From positions 1-64,000 of the forward strand of contig NZ_UTBZ01000099.1 of NCBI RefSeq assembly GCF_900580865.1: DNA of 64,000 bases, in the 5' to 3' direction. This DNA is from Pseudomonas viridiflava. GTDB taxonomy: Bacteria > Pseudomonadota > Gammaproteobacteria > Pseudomonadales > Pseudomonadaceae. Shown here in pieces: positions 7,436 through 20,526 of the stretch; positions within the stretch are counted from its first letter, which is position 1, and the number at the start of each line of letters is the position of its first letter. Below the pieces are notes generated by a model that saw nothing but the letters and a program-made list of their open reading frames with translations, made no database searches and was not told where the DNA came from. The translations under genes were made by a program, and so were the position numbers.

Positions 7436-10054
7436 TTATAAACCCTGCTCGACGAATGGAACGGTCAGCGCCAATGCGCCATCCAGCGCGCCGGCATCAA
7501 CACCGCCGCCCTGCGCCATGTCCGGACGACCACCGCCCTTCCCGCCCACTGCCGCAGCAGCCTGCTTCATCAAATCACCGGCTTTGAGTTGGCCAGTCAG
7601 GTCCTTGGTTACGCCTGCAACCAGTACGACCTTTTCCTCATGGACACTGCCGAGCAGGATCACTGCGCGGCCGAGTTTGTTCTTCAACTGATCAACCAGC
7701 GCCAGCAGCGCCTTGGCGTCCTGACCATCCAGACGTGCGGCCAAAACCTTCACGCCTTTGACGTCCAGAGCCGAGGACGACAGATCGTCGCCTGCAGCGC
7801 TGGCCGCCTTGGCTTGCAACTGCTCGAGTTGCTTCTCCAGTTGGCGGTTGCGCTCCAGCACAGCCGACAGCTTGTCGATCAGGTTGTCGCGGCTGCCCTT
7901 GACCAGGCTGGCCGCTTCCTTGAGTTGTTCTTCTGCCGCGTTCAAGTAGGCCAGTGCCGCAGCACCAGTGACTGCCTCGATACGACGCACACCCGAAGCC
8001 ACACCGCCTTCGCTGATGATTTTCAGCAGGCCAATGTCGCCGGTACGGTTGGCGTGGATACCGCCGCACAGCTCGACGGAGAAATCGCCGCCCATGCTCA
8101 ACACACGTACGTTGTCGCCGTACTTCTCGCCGAACAGCGCCATCGCGCCTTTGTTCTTGGCGGTTTCGATGTCGGTTTCTTCGGTTTCAACGGCGGAGTT
8201 CTTGCGAATCTCGGCGTTGACGATGTCTTCCAGTGCTTTGATCTGTTCCGGCTTGATCGCTTCAAAGTGACTGAAGTCGAAACGCAGACGCTGGCTATCC
8301 ACCAACGAACCTTTCTGCTGAACGTGCTCGCCCAGTACCTGACGCAATGCAGCGTGCAGCAAGTGGGTGGCCGAGTGGTTCAGCGACGTCGCATGACGCA
8401 CTTCGGCGTCGACGTGGGTTTCCACTGGCGCGCCGATGGTCAGGCTGCCCGAATCCAGCACGCCGTGGTGCAGGAAGGCGCCGCCGGTTTTGGTGGTGTC
8501 GCGCACGTCGAAACGGCTGCTGCCGGCCTGCAGATAACCGCAGTCGCCGATCTGGCCGCCGGATTCAGCGTAGAACGGCGTCTGGTTCAGAACGATCACC
8601 GCCTCTTCGCCTTCATTCAAGACGTCGACCGACTGGCCATCTTTATAGATAGCGACGATTTTGGCCGAACCGCTGGTGTCTTTGTAACCGGTGAACTCGG
8701 TGGCCACATCAACCTTGACCAGGGTGTTGTAGTCCAGACCGAACGAGCTGGCGGAACGCGCACGAACACGTTGGGCTTCCATCTCACGTTCGAAACCGGC
8801 TTCGTCGACAGTCAGGCTGCGCTCGCGCGCGATGTCGGCGGTCAGGTCCATCGGGAAACCGTAGGTATCGTAGAGTTTGAAGACTACGTCGCCCGGCACC
8901 ACGGTGCCTTTGAGTTCCAGCAGATCCTGCTCGAGGATTTTCAGGCCGTGCTCCAGAGTCTTGGAGAACTGCTCTTCTTCAGCCTTGAGCACGCGTTCGA
9001 TGTTGCTTTGCTGCTTCTTCAGTTCCGGGAAGGCTTCGCCCATCTCGGCAACCAGCGCCGCGACGATCTTGTAGAAGAAGCTACCGGTGGCGCCCAGTTT
9101 GTTGCCGTGACGGCAGGCGCGACGGATGATCCGGCGCAGCACATAACCGCGACCTTCGTTGGACGGCAGCACGCCGTCGGCGATCAGGAAACCGCACGAA
9201 CGGATGTGGTCGGAAACAACCTTCAGCGAAGACTGGTCGCCGTTTTCGCAGCCGATCGCTTCAGCCGAGGCCTTCAGCAGATTCTTGAACAGGTCGATGT
9301 CGTAGTTGGAATTGACGTGCTGCATCACCGCACTGATCCGCTCCAGGCCCATGCCGGTGTCGACCGACGGCGCTGGCAACGGATGCAACACGCCATCGGC
9401 GGTGCGGTTGAACTGCATGAACACGTTGTTCCAGATCTCGATGTAACGGTCGCCGTCTTCTTCCGGCGAGCCCGGTGGGCCGCCCCAGATGTGGTCGCCG
9501 TGATCGTAGAAAATCTCGGTGCATGGGCCGCACGGGCCGGTATCGCCCATGGTCCAGAAGTTGTCGGACGCGTACGGCGCGCCTTTGTTGTCGCCGATGC
9601 GAATCATGCGTTCGACTGGCACACCGATTTCTTTGGTCCAGATGTCATACGCTTCGTCGTCGGAGGCGTAGACGGTAACCCAGAGTTTTTCCTTCGGCAG
9701 TTGCAGAACGCCGGTCAGGAAGGTCCACGCGTAGGTAATCGCGTCCTTCTTGAAATAGTCACCGAAGCTGAAGTTACCGAGCATTTCGAAGAATGTGTGG
9801 TGACGAGCGGTATAACCGACGTTTTCCAGGTCGCTGTTCTTGCCACCGGCACGCACGCATTTCTGGCTGCTGGTCGCGCGGGTGTACGCACGCTTTTCCT
9901 GGCCCAGGAAGCAGTCCTTGAACTGGTTCATCCCCGCGTTAGTGAACAGCAGGGTTGGGTCGTTGCCCGGAATCAAAGAGCTGGAGGCTACACGGGTGTG
10001 GCCTTGCTCTTCGAAGAAGCGAAGGAAGGCTTCACGGATTTCTGCGCTTTTCAT
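7436..10054 (-). CDS. alaS: alanine--tRNA ligase AlaS
   Basis: An 872-aa class II synthetase that charges tRNA-Ala. The N-terminal catalytic core runs from [10 protein letters not shown] with class II motifs in the first 250 residues. The editing domain carries the HxxxH zinc/editing motif (HSATH, about 562-566) and the downstream CGGIH element (about 662-666). The C-terminal dimerisation/C-Ala domain ends with the glycine-rich [14 protein letters not shown] stretch. The start at 10054 is favoured over a 22-codon upstream extension because homology begins there. Confidence 0.97.
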   Translation of the reverse strand: MKSAEIREAFLRFFEEQGHTRVASSSLIPGNDPTLLFTNAGMNQFKDCFLGQEKRAYTRATSSQKCVRAGGKNSDLENVGYTARHHTFFEMLGNFSFGDYFKKDAITYAWTFLTGVLQLPKEKLWVTVYASDDEAYDIWTKEIGVPVERMIRIGDNKGAPYASDNFWTMGDTGPCGPCTEIFYDHGDHIWGGPPGSPEEDGDRYIEIWNNVFMQFNRTADGVLHPLPAPSVDTGMGLERISAVMQHVNSNYDIDLFKNLLKASAEAIGCENGDQSSLKVVSDHIRSCGFLIADGVLPSNEGRGYVLRRIIRRACRHGNKLGATGSFFYKIVAALVAEMGEAFPELKKQQSNIERVLKAEEEQFSKTLEHGLKILEQDLLELKGTVVPGDVVFKLYDTYGFPMDLTADIARERSLTVDEAGFEREMEAQRVRARSASSFGLDYNTLVKVDVATEFTGYKDTSGSAKIVAIYKDGQSVDVLNEGEEAVIVLNQTPFYAESGGQIGDCGYLQAGSSRFDVRDTTKTGGAFLHHGVLDSGSLTIGAPVETHVDAEVRHATSLNHSATHLLHAALRQVLGEHVQQKGSLVDSQRLRFDFSHFEAIKPEQIKALEDIVNAEIRKNSAVETEETDIETAKNKGAMALFGEKYGDNVRVLSMGGDFSVELCGGIHANRTGDIGLLKIISEGGVASGVRRIEAVTGAAALAYLNAAEEQLKEAASLVKGSRDNLIDKLSAVLERNRQLEKQLEQLQAKAASAAGDDLSSSALDVKGVKVLAARLDGQDAKALLALVDQLKNKLGRAVILLGSVHEEKVVLVAGVTKDLTGQLKAGDLMKQAAAAVGGKGGGRPDMAQGGGVDAGALDGALALTVPFVEQGL

Positions 10055-10200
10055 TAGGTTCTTCCACGGAGGCTGCGGCCAAAGGCCTGTTCGAAACGTC
10101 AACAGACGAAGCGACGGCAAAGGGCCGCATTATATCGGCCCTGCGCGCGGGGTACAGCGTGTTTATACGATAGAAACGGTCAATTGGACGGCTAACGCTG

Positions 10201-11205
10201 TCACTTGCGCGAAAACTCGACGAATGTCGCGATCACTTGCTCGATTTGCGAGCAATTGACGTCCATGTGCGTGACCATGCGCAGACGTGCGGCGGCGCTC
10301 AACTTGATCCCGCGTTCGCCGGCAAACGCTTTGATCGCTTCAGCTTTATCGCCCATTTGCACATAAACCATGTTGGTTTGCACCGCTTCGACAATGAAAC
10401 CTGCTTCACGCAAACCATCGGCCAGCAGTTGCGCATTGGCGTGGTCGTCTGCCAGACGCTCTACGTTGTGATCCAGCGCATACAGCCCCGCCGCTGCCAA
10501 CAACCCGGCCTGGCGCATGCCGCCACCGACCATTTTGCGCAAGCGACGAGCTTTGCCGATCAACTGCTCAGAGCCGCATAGCACCGAACCCACCGGGGCG
10601 CCGAGGCCCTTGGACAGGCACACCGATACCGAATCAAAGTACTGAGTGATTTCCCGTGCATCGACACCCAGCTTGACCGCCGCGTTGTATAGACGCGCGC
10701 CGTCGAGGTGCAGTTGCAAGCCTTTGTCCTGAGTGAAGCGGCGGGCGCGGGCCAGATACTCCAGCGGCAACACTTTGCCCTGCATGGTGTTTTCCAGCGC
10801 CAGCAGACGAGTCCGGGCGAAATGGAAGTCGTCAGGTTTGATCGCCGCCGCGACCTGATCCAGATCCAGCGATCCGTCAGCCTGCACTTCCAGCGGCTGC
10901 GGCTGGATCGAACCGAGAACAGCCGCGCCACCACCTTCGTACTTGTAGGTGTGCGCCTGCTGGCCAACGATGTATTCGTCGCCGCGCTCACAGTGCGCCA
11001 TCAACCCGAGCAAGTTGCTCATGGTGCCTGTCGGCACGAACAACGCGGCGGCGAACCCCAAACGCTTGGCCAACTCCGCTTCCAGACGATTGACCGTCGG
11101 ATCTTCGCCGTACACGTCATCACCGGTGTCCGCCGCGGTCATCGCGTCGAGCATGGCGGGAGTCGGTTGGGTGACGGTGTCGCTGCGAAGATCGATAACA
11201 CTCAT
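10201..11205 (-). CDS. ltaE: low-specificity L-threonine aldolase
   Basis: A 334-aa PLP enzyme that cleaves L-threonine/L-allo-threonine to glycine and acetaldehyde. The N-terminus has the family signature [15 protein letters not shown], and the PLP lysine lies in the [16 protein letters not shown] segment (about residue 200). It stands between alaS and the riboswitch-controlled ribH gene. A weak palindromic segment lies in its leader. It is probably monocistronic. Confidence 0.93.
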   Translation of the reverse strand: MSVIDLRSDTVTQPTPAMLDAMTAADTGDDVYGEDPTVNRLEAELAKRLGFAAALFVPTGTMSNLLGLMAHCERGDEYIVGQQAHTYKYEGGGAAVLGSIQPQPLEVQADGSLDLDQVAAAIKPDDFHFARTRLLALENTMQGKVLPLEYLARARRFTQDKGLQLHLDGARLYNAAVKLGVDAREITQYFDSVSVCLSKGLGAPVGSVLCGSEQLIGKARRLRKMVGGGMRQAGLLAAAGLYALDHNVERLADDHANAQLLADGLREAGFIVEAVQTNMVYVQMGDKAEAIKAFAGERGIKLSAAARLRMVTHMDVNCSQIEQVIATFVEFSRK

Positions 11206-11407
11206 GAACCTGGCCTCTGATCAGCAGGGGAAATCCCTTTACGAAGTGGAATTACTGCGGGCATCGCGAGGATTAATCAACCCTTGCGCAAGGAAAAGTC
11301 ATTTCGAGTCGTCAAAAAATTCGATGGCAATCATCAGAAAGGCGCAATGCACTGACACACAATCTGTGTTAAAAACGCTGCGCCGCCCGAGAAAGGGCGG
11401 CAAAAAC

Positions 11408-11572
11408 GTTCTCAGGGCGGGGTGCAATTCCCCACCGGCGGTAATTGCGCGCAATGCGCATAGCCCGCGAGCGCTTGGTGCTGACACGGCTTTGGTTGTG
11501 CGCGGCGGCAAGGTCAGCAGACCCGGTGTGATTCCGGGGCCGACGGTCATAGTCCGGATGAAGAGAGAACGG
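11408..11572 (+). promoter_or_regulatory. FMN riboswitch (RFN element)
   Basis: The conserved RFN segments occur in order: TTCTCAGGGCGGGGTGCAAT, CCCCACCGGCGGTAA, AGCCCGCGAGCG, GGTCAGCAGA, CCCGGTGTGATTCCGGGGCCGACGGT (in shortened form) and AGTCCGGATGAAGAGA. This is the aptamer that binds flavin mononucleotide and shuts off riboflavin genes. It is followed by a 105-nt expression platform before the lumazine synthase start. Confidence 0.95.
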
Positions 11573-11647
11573 GATTGACACCAAAGGGCCGTCCGCGTGC
11601 ATTCGTGCCTGCGCTCGTACCCTTGAATCCCTTTCGATTCATAACGC

Positions 11648-11670
11648 CCTGTTTTTCACACAAACAGGAG
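11648..11670 (+). promoter_or_regulatory. Shine-Dalgarno-sequestering hairpin of the FMN riboswitch
   Basis: CCTGTTT (11648-11654) is perfectly complementary to AAACAGG (11662-11668), which contains most of the ribosome site AGGAG (11666-11670) of the next gene. No T run follows. This suggests that FMN controls translation rather than termination. Confidence 0.6.
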
Positions 11671-11677
11671 TCAGAAC

Positions 11678-12187
11678 ATGCAACCCACCGCTATCGACAG
11701 CAAAAGCAAACACCCTCACGGCGAGCGCGTCGCGTTCATCCAGGCCTGCTGGCACAAAGAAATCGTCGACCAGAGCCGTAAAGGCTTCGTCGCCGAAATG
11801 ATTGCCCTGGGTTATCAAGAATCGGACATCGATATCTTCGAAGTCGGCGGCGCTTTTGAAATGCCCCTGCACGCCAAGTTGCTGGCCAAGACCGGCCGTT
11901 ATGCCGGCATCGTCGCGGCAGCCCTTGTCGTGGATGGCGGTATCTACCGTCACGAGTTCGTCGCCCAGTCGGTGGTCAGCGGCCTGATGCAGGTGCAGCT
12001 GGAAACCGAAGTGCCGGTGTTCTCGGTGTCCCTGACCCCGCATCACTTCCATGCTGGCGACGAGCATCAGAAGTTCTTCTTTGAGCACTTTGTGCACAAG
12101 GGCCAGGAAGCGGCGCGGACATGCGCGGATACGCTGCAGAAGGTTCGGGCGTTGCGTCGTACAGAGCCGCGTGCTGTAGCGGTCTGA
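11678..12187 (+). CDS. ribH2: 6,7-dimethyl-8-ribityllumazine synthase, RibH2 type
   Basis: A 169-aa enzyme that joins 5-amino-6-ribitylaminouracil and dihydroxybutanone phosphate into lumazine, the penultimate step of riboflavin synthesis. The substrate-binding VGGAFEMPL segment, VVDGGIYRHEFVAQSVVSGLM and PVFSVSLTPHHF are present. The sequence is of the second (RibH2, Brucella/Rhizobium-like) type, with the LTPHHF catalytic region instead of the classical LTTE. It starts with AGGAG 7 nt upstream and is preceded by an FMN riboswitch. Pseudomonads usually carry another ribH in the nus/rib cluster, so this is probably a flavin-regulated paralogue. Confidence 0.92.
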   Translation: MQPTAIDSKSKHPHGERVAFIQACWHKEIVDQSRKGFVAEMIALGYQESDIDIFEVGGAFEMPLHAKLLAKTGRYAGIVAAALVVDGGIYRHEFVAQSVVSGLMQVQLETEVPVFSVSLTPHHFHAGDEHQKFFFEHFVHKGQEAARTCADTLQKVRALRRTEPRAVAV

Positions 12188-12197
12188 TAGCCCATGG

Positions 12198-12221
12198 GTG
12201 AGGCCTTGGGCCTCACTCTTT
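12198..12221 (+). terminator. probable terminator of ribH2
   Basis: GTGAGGCC (12198-12205) pairs perfectly with GGCCTCAC (12209-12216) across a 3-nt loop, followed by TCTTT, 10 nt after the stop. Confidence 0.75.
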
Positions 12222-12224
12222 CCA

Positions 12225-12316
12225 CTGTGGGAGCGAGCTTGCTCGCGAAAGCGGACTGACAGCCAACTCAAATGTTGAATGTCAGATTGCATTCGCGAGC
12301 AAGCTCGCTCCCACAG
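12225..12316. repeat. REP pair (REPIN) between ribH2 and astE
   Basis: Two inverted copies of the fluorescent-pseudomonad REP, CTGTGGGAGCGAGC...GCTCGCGAA at 12225-12248 and its complement ending at 12316, are separated by about 40 bp. Such pairs are mobilised by RAYT transposases encoded elsewhere. Confidence 0.9.
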
Positions 12317-12343
12317 GGTTATATGTCGAAACCGAAACTGGGG

Positions 12344-13354
12344 TCAGGCGAGGTTTTCGTCGGTGGTCGGGACGATCAGGATGCCTGCGCGCAAGCCGTT
12401 CTTGACCTTGGGATTCGGAAAGATAATCCGCGCGCCCTCTTCCTCGATGATCCAGCGGGTATTGGCCAGATCTTCGGCCAACACGTAACCCACGTCCAAC
12501 TCGGAAAAGTTCTCGATGTCCTGCGGCAGGTTCAAGCGGAACGCATCGCTATGCTTGATGATTTCCCGCGCGACACTAAATAGCTGCAAACCGTCCAGTT
12601 GCGCTTCAGCCATTTCCGGCTCAGTGCCTTCGATGATCTGCTTCAGACGAGTTTCCAGCAGCGAGACGTTAACCCCGTCGTTCTGCCCGAACGGCCGCGC
12701 CTTGCCCAGCTCCAGCGTGAAAGCCTCGGCACCGAGCTTGTCGTAGGTGTACGAGCTGAACACGATCGAAGGCTTGTTCTGCAACAGCACTGCTTCCATG
12801 CCGGCAGCACGCAAACGCGCCAGCTCAACACGCGAATGCTGGCGACCTTCCTTCCACGGATACAGCGCGAACTGTTCGATCTTCGAACCGCGAATGGCGG
12901 TATGCAGGTCATAGTGCAGACGCTGACGATCCGGCAGGCTGAAGAAACTCGCCGCCAGACGCTCCAGCTCACAGGCGCGCAGCGCTTCGCTGCCACTGCT
13001 TTGTTCATGACGGCCGTTGAACAGCCGGTTGACGTCCTGCTCGACGAAACGCTCGCCTTTGCGAATCGCCTCGGGGTTACCAAACAGGAACAGAATGCGT
13101 GCACGCGGCTTTAAATCACCGCGTGCAATATCGTGCAGCAGCCGATCAAGCAACTCGATCGGCGCTGTTTCGTTGCCATGGATGCCTGCCGACAGCAGCA
13201 GGTCCAGGCCATTGTCGCGTGCTTCGGGTGGCCTGACTTCCAGCGCACCTTCGCTCAACCAGCGCATACGCACGCCTTCGACAGTCAGTTGAGTCTTCTC
13301 CGCCGGTTCGCGGCCGGCGAGGGTCAGTTCAAGCAGTTTGCCGAGGGCGAGCAT
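12344..13354 (-). CDS. astE: succinylglutamate desuccinylase AstE
   Basis: A 336-aa zinc carboxypeptidase-like enzyme that releases succinate from N-succinylglutamate to give glutamate, the last AST step. The zinc ligands are in [11 protein letters not shown] (about 58-68) and the downstream YDLHTAI (about 147-153). The last gene of the aru operon; it ends at a REP pair. It is separated by 12 bp from the small ORF upstream, so the two are cotranscribed. Confidence 0.95.
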   Translation of the reverse strand: MLALGKLLELTLAGREPAEKTQLTVEGVRMRWLSEGALEVRPPEARDNGLDLLLSAGIHGNETAPIELLDRLLHDIARGDLKPRARILFLFGNPEAIRKGERFVEQDVNRLFNGRHEQSSGSEALRACELERLAASFFSLPDRQRLHYDLHTAIRGSKIEQFALYPWKEGRQHSRVELARLRAAGMEAVLLQNKPSIVFSSYTYDKLGAEAFTLELGKARPFGQNDGVNVSLLETRLKQIIEGTEPEMAEAQLDGLQLFSVAREIIKHSDAFRLNLPQDIENFSELDVGYVLAEDLANTRWIIEEEGARIIFPNPKVKNGLRAGILIVPTTDENLA

Positions 13355-13366
13355 AGAGCGGTTTCC

Positions 13367-13657
13367 TTAGTGGTCGTGGTTGCAATCCGGGCCGTGCACG
13401 TGGTCTTCGTCGTCGCCGACGTCGGCCGGTTCCATTTCCAGTTGCAGACTTACCAGATTAGTCGCCAATGGGCGCAGCAGCAGGTTGGCGTACTCGGCGT
13501 CACCTTCTTCAACGTCCACGCCGATCAGCAGTTGGCCACGGCCGTCCTGCTGGATCCACAGCTCTTTGCCTTGCCACATGACCGCGACGCGGGTGCACGA
13601 GGTTTGCAGTTGCGTGCCGTCGGTGTCTTCAAGGATCAGCTGCAGGGAATCGCTCAT
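13367..13657 (-). CDS. small conserved protein of the AST operon with His-rich tail
   Basis: A 96-aa protein between astB and astE, in the position of the unnamed PA0900 of P. aeruginosa. Most of it is a predicted beta-rich domain. The C-terminus has an acidic stretch followed by HVHGPDCNHDH, a plausible metal-binding tail. A start at 13657 (MSDSLQL) is favoured by the AAGAGAG upstream; an extension to 13699 is possible. AstE is zinc dependent, so a metal-related accessory role is conceivable, but this is speculation. Confidence 0.8.
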   Translation of the reverse strand: MSDSLQLILEDTDGTQLQTSCTRVAVMWQGKELWIQQDGRGQLLIGVDVEEGDAEYANLLLRPLATNLVSLQLEMEPADVGDDEDHVHGPDCNHDH

Positions 13658-13714
13658 GTTTTTACTCTCTTGGGGAGACAAGCCGCGCGCCGCATTCAAG
13701 CGACGCGCCGGCCA

Positions 13715-15061
13715 TCAATTGATCTGGAATGGATAAACCGCGCCCAGTTTAAGGATTTGCGTCAATTCATCCAGTGCCGTCCGGCATTCAAGCAGCAACT
13801 GCGGATCCGCCAGATCGGTTTCGCTCAGGCGGTCGCGGTAGTGCTTTTCAACCCATGCGGTCAACGAACCGTACAACGGTGGCGTCATGATAACCCCTGG
13901 GTTGACCGCCGCCAGTTCGGTTTCGTTAAGCGCGACGCGAAGACGCAGGCATGCCGGGCCACCGCCGTTCTGCATGCTCTGCTTGAGATCGAAGACTTTC
14001 ACTTCGCGGATCAGACCGCCGGAGCTGGTCAGGCTTTGCAGGTAAGCCCACACGCGTTCGTTGGCCTGGCACTCTTGCGGCACGATCAACAGCATCGAAC
14101 CGTCAGGACGCGAGAGCAATTGGCTGTTGAACAGGTAGGAGCGCACCGCGTCATCCACGGTGACAGCCGAACGCGGCACACACACGGACTGGAAGTTGCC
14201 GCCGACTTTGGCGAGCTTGCTTTGCAGCTCAGCCAACATCGACTCGGTGTCGAGGAACGCGTCCTCGTGATAGAACAGCACCTCGCCATTGCCCACGGCG
14301 ATCACGTCGTTGTGGAACACGCCCTGATCGATCACGTTCGGGTTCTGCTGGGCGTAGACCACGCCTTCATCACGCAAACCGTGCAGACGGGCAACGGCTT
14401 GCGAGGCTTCGAGAGTCTGGCGCGCCGGGTATTTCTGCGGTGCCGGGAAACGGTTGTCGAAGGCACTGCGACCGAACACGAAAAACTCGACGCCCGCCTC
14501 GCCATATTCGCGGCAGAAACGTGTGTGGTTGGCCGCGCCTTCGTCGCCGAATTGCGCCACTGCCGGCAATGCTGCGTGATGGGCGAAGTGCTGCTGATTG
14601 GCGAACATCGCGCCGAGCACGCGACTGGTGGTCGGGTGCTCGATGCTGCGGTGGTATTTGCAGTTGAGGTTGGCGGCGGTGAAATGCACGCGGCCGTCTG
14701 CGGTGTCGGCACTCGGGCTGACCGTGGCGGCGTTGGCCACCCACATGCTCGACGCCGAGCAACTGGCGACCAGCAGTGGCATGGCTTCTTTGGCGGCGCG
14801 CTCGATCACTTGCGCATCAGTGCCGCTGAAACCCAGGCGGCGCAGAGCGGCCACGTCCGGACGTTCCTGTGGCGCCAGCACGCCCTGCTGAAAGCCCATT
14901 TCCATCAGCGCTTTCATCTTCGCCAGACCTTGCAGCGCCGCTTCCTTCGGATTCGAAGACTGCTGGCTGTTGCTCTGGGAGGCAACGTTGCCGTAGGACA
15001 GACCACCGTAGTTATGGGTCGGCCCCACTAGACCGTCAAAATTGACTTCATAGGATTTCAT
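13715..15061 (-). CDS. astB: N-succinylarginine dihydrolase AstB
   Basis: A 448-aa enzyme that hydrolyses N2-succinylarginine to succinylornithine, CO2 and two ammonia, AST step 2. It has the N-terminal [15 protein letters not shown] signature, the active-site histidine region of [21 protein letters not shown], and the nucleophilic cysteine in [12 protein letters not shown] (about residue 368). It belongs to the amidinotransferase-like fold. A REP pair separates it from astD upstream. Confidence 0.96.
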   Translation of the reverse strand: MKSYEVNFDGLVGPTHNYGGLSYGNVASQSNSQQSSNPKEAALQGLAKMKALMEMGFQQGVLAPQERPDVAALRRLGFSGTDAQVIERAAKEAMPLLVASCSASSMWVANAATVSPSADTADGRVHFTAANLNCKYHRSIEHPTTSRVLGAMFANQQHFAHHAALPAVAQFGDEGAANHTRFCREYGEAGVEFFVFGRSAFDNRFPAPQKYPARQTLEASQAVARLHGLRDEGVVYAQQNPNVIDQGVFHNDVIAVGNGEVLFYHEDAFLDTESMLAELQSKLAKVGGNFQSVCVPRSAVTVDDAVRSYLFNSQLLSRPDGSMLLIVPQECQANERVWAYLQSLTSSGGLIREVKVFDLKQSMQNGGGPACLRLRVALNETELAAVNPGVIMTPPLYGSLTAWVEKHYRDRLSETDLADPQLLLECRTALDELTQILKLGAVYPFQIN

Positions 15062-15127
15062 CAGCGAGGCTCCACGAGAATCTGTTGTTATAGGCTTCAG
15101 TAACTATTCTTTTAGACCGAGGCGCGG

Positions 15128-15222
15128 CCTTCGCGAGCAGGCTCGCTACCACAGGTTCGGTGGTGGTCACGCATGTTGTGCACGACACAAATCCTGTGGG
15201 AGCGAGCCTGCTCGCGAATGGC
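15128..15222. repeat. REP pair between astD and astB
   Basis: Inverted REP copies at 15128-15154 (TTCGCGAGCAGGCTCGCT, with an A substitution in the GCTACCACAG end) and 15194-15222 lie inside the operon, 3 bp after the astD stop. Such intra-operon hairpins often protect the upstream message or tune downstream expression. Confidence 0.85.
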
Positions 15223-15224
15223 CG

Positions 15225-17716
<2,492 letters not shown>

Positions 17717-17767
17717 GCTATCTCCTCAAACGGGCCGCCTTCGCCACCCGTGAAACTCGCTAAGGCG

Positions 17768-18787
17768 TTAAACCGCCACCAGGCGCACGCTGGCACCTTC
17801 ACCGACGCCCAGGGCTTCGGCTGCTTCCAGATCCAGAGTCACCGGTTTGCCCGGCGCGTAATCCAGTTCAAGCAGCACCGCGCGGTAATCCTGCAACTGC
17901 GCGTTGGCCACCAGATACTGGCGCCCGGCACCTTTCACCGGCTCGCCGATCTTCACCGGCACCACGCGGCTCTGGGCGATCGAACGGATCCCCGAAACAC
18001 GCGCATGCAGGGTCGGGCCACCGTCGAAAATGTCGATGTAGTGATCGGTCTCGAAGCCTTCGCGCATCAGGATGTCGAAGGTGATCTGCGCACGCGGGTG
18101 CACCTGGCCCATCGCCTCTTGGGCGGAGTCCGGCAGCAGCGGCACGTAGATCGGGTAATGCGGCATCAGCTCGGCAAGGAACGTACGGCTTTTCAGCCCG
18201 CACAGGCGTTCGGCTTCGGCGTAGTTGAGGTCGAAGAAGTTACGACCGATGGCATCCCAGAATGGCGAGTCGCCGTTCTCGTCGCTGTAACCGACGATCT
18301 CGGTCACCACCGAATCGGCGAAACGCTCCGGGTGGCTGGCAACGAACAGCAAACGGCCACGGGAGTTGAGTTCGGACCACGGCGAACCGACCAGTTCGCG
18401 CTGCACATAGAAACTGGTCAGCAAGCTGTTGCCGGTCAGGTCATGGCACTGCGAGAGCACGTGGATCTTGTTGTGAATCTTCAGTTCGCGCGAAGCGTGA
18501 ACGAAGGTCTCGTTACGGAAGCTGTAGAACGGTTCCGAATAACCGGCGGACGCGACAATCGCCGAGCAGCCGACCAGCTTGCCGGTGGTCGAGTCTTCGA
18601 GAACGAAGAAGTAGCTTTCCTCACCGTTGAAGCTCACTTCGGCGGCGAACGAAGCTTCGCTCGCCGCGATCTTGTCGCTCAGACGTTCCACGTCATCCGG
18701 CAAGGAAGTGACACCAATCGGGCTGTCCGCAGCCAGACGCTGTACCTCGCCCAGATCAGCCATTTGCGCAGGGCGCATCACCAGCAT
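17768..18787 (-). CDS. aruF: arginine/ornithine succinyltransferase alpha subunit AruF
   Basis: A 339-aa partner of AruG with the same fold (MLVMRPAQMADLGEVQRLA, SFRNETFVHASRELKIHN, SPFWDAIGRNFFDLNY). The alpha subunit is associated with succinylation of both arginine and ornithine. It is clearly a duplicate of aruG, by shared motifs in the same order. A long near-perfect inverted repeat separates it from aruC. Confidence 0.94.
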   Translation of the reverse strand: MLVMRPAQMADLGEVQRLAADSPIGVTSLPDDVERLSDKIAASEASFAAEVSFNGEESYFFVLEDSTTGKLVGCSAIVASAGYSEPFYSFRNETFVHASRELKIHNKIHVLSQCHDLTGNSLLTSFYVQRELVGSPWSELNSRGRLLFVASHPERFADSVVTEIVGYSDENGDSPFWDAIGRNFFDLNYAEAERLCGLKSRTFLAELMPHYPIYVPLLPDSAQEAMGQVHPRAQITFDILMREGFETDHYIDIFDGGPTLHARVSGIRSIAQSRVVPVKIGEPVKGAGRQYLVANAQLQDYRAVLLELDYAPGKPVTLDLEAAEALGVGEGASVRLVAV

Positions 18788-18847
18788 GGTGTCACTCCTT
18801 AATCTCAGAACTCACAGAAGAAATAACCGGGCCTACATGGAGATCAA

Positions 18848-18936
18848 TGTAGGAGTGAGCCTGCTCGCGATTGCGGTCTGTCAGAAACCAATGAGTCGAC
18901 TGACACACCGCAATCGCGAGCAGGCTCACTCCTACA
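18848..18936. repeat. long inverted repeat (REPIN) between aruC and aruF
   Basis: Two 37-nt arms (18848-18884 and 18900-18936) are complementary with a single mismatch, starting TGTAGGAGTGAGCCTGCTCG. The core is REP-like but the outer sequence differs from the GTGGGAGCG type. In RNA it would form a very stable hairpin inside the aru transcript. Confidence 0.9.
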
Positions 18937-19001
18937 GTTGATCTGGTCCGGCATAAAATTTTGATCGACGCCTGACAAAACGCCAGGCGTCGAAGGGTCT
19001 A

Positions 19002-20321
<1,320 letters not shown>

Positions 20322-20351
20322 TTATAGCGCAAACCCCGGATTTTCACGGGT

Positions 20352-20367
20352 TTACGGCAATGCGACA
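20352..20367 (-). promoter_or_regulatory. ArgR half-site upstream of aruC
   Basis: A second minus-strand TGTCGC-N8-AA match (TGTCGCATTGCCGTAA), 51 bp upstream of the first. ArgR activates aru and aot in response to arginine in P. aeruginosa. The divergent giant gene starts 160 bp away, so the same sites could affect it. Confidence 0.55.
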
Positions 20368-20526
20368 AATAGCGTCGCAAAGGCGCAGTTTAACTGGCGC
20401 TGCCGATTTGCGGCAGGCGGCAGAGAATACCAACTCAACCCCGCGACAAAGATATAAATATGTACCGCACACGGGTGGCCGGTTCCTGATTTGCTGCGCG
20501 TTCTTTTCAACGCCAAGGATTGGCCC

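Noticed and set aside
7589..10057. 822-codon plus-strand ORF opposite alaS
   Set aside because: Mirror of a high-GC coding gene; His/Gln/Val-rich composition and no ribosome site or homology. Similar long shadows exist opposite astB, acsA and lysC.
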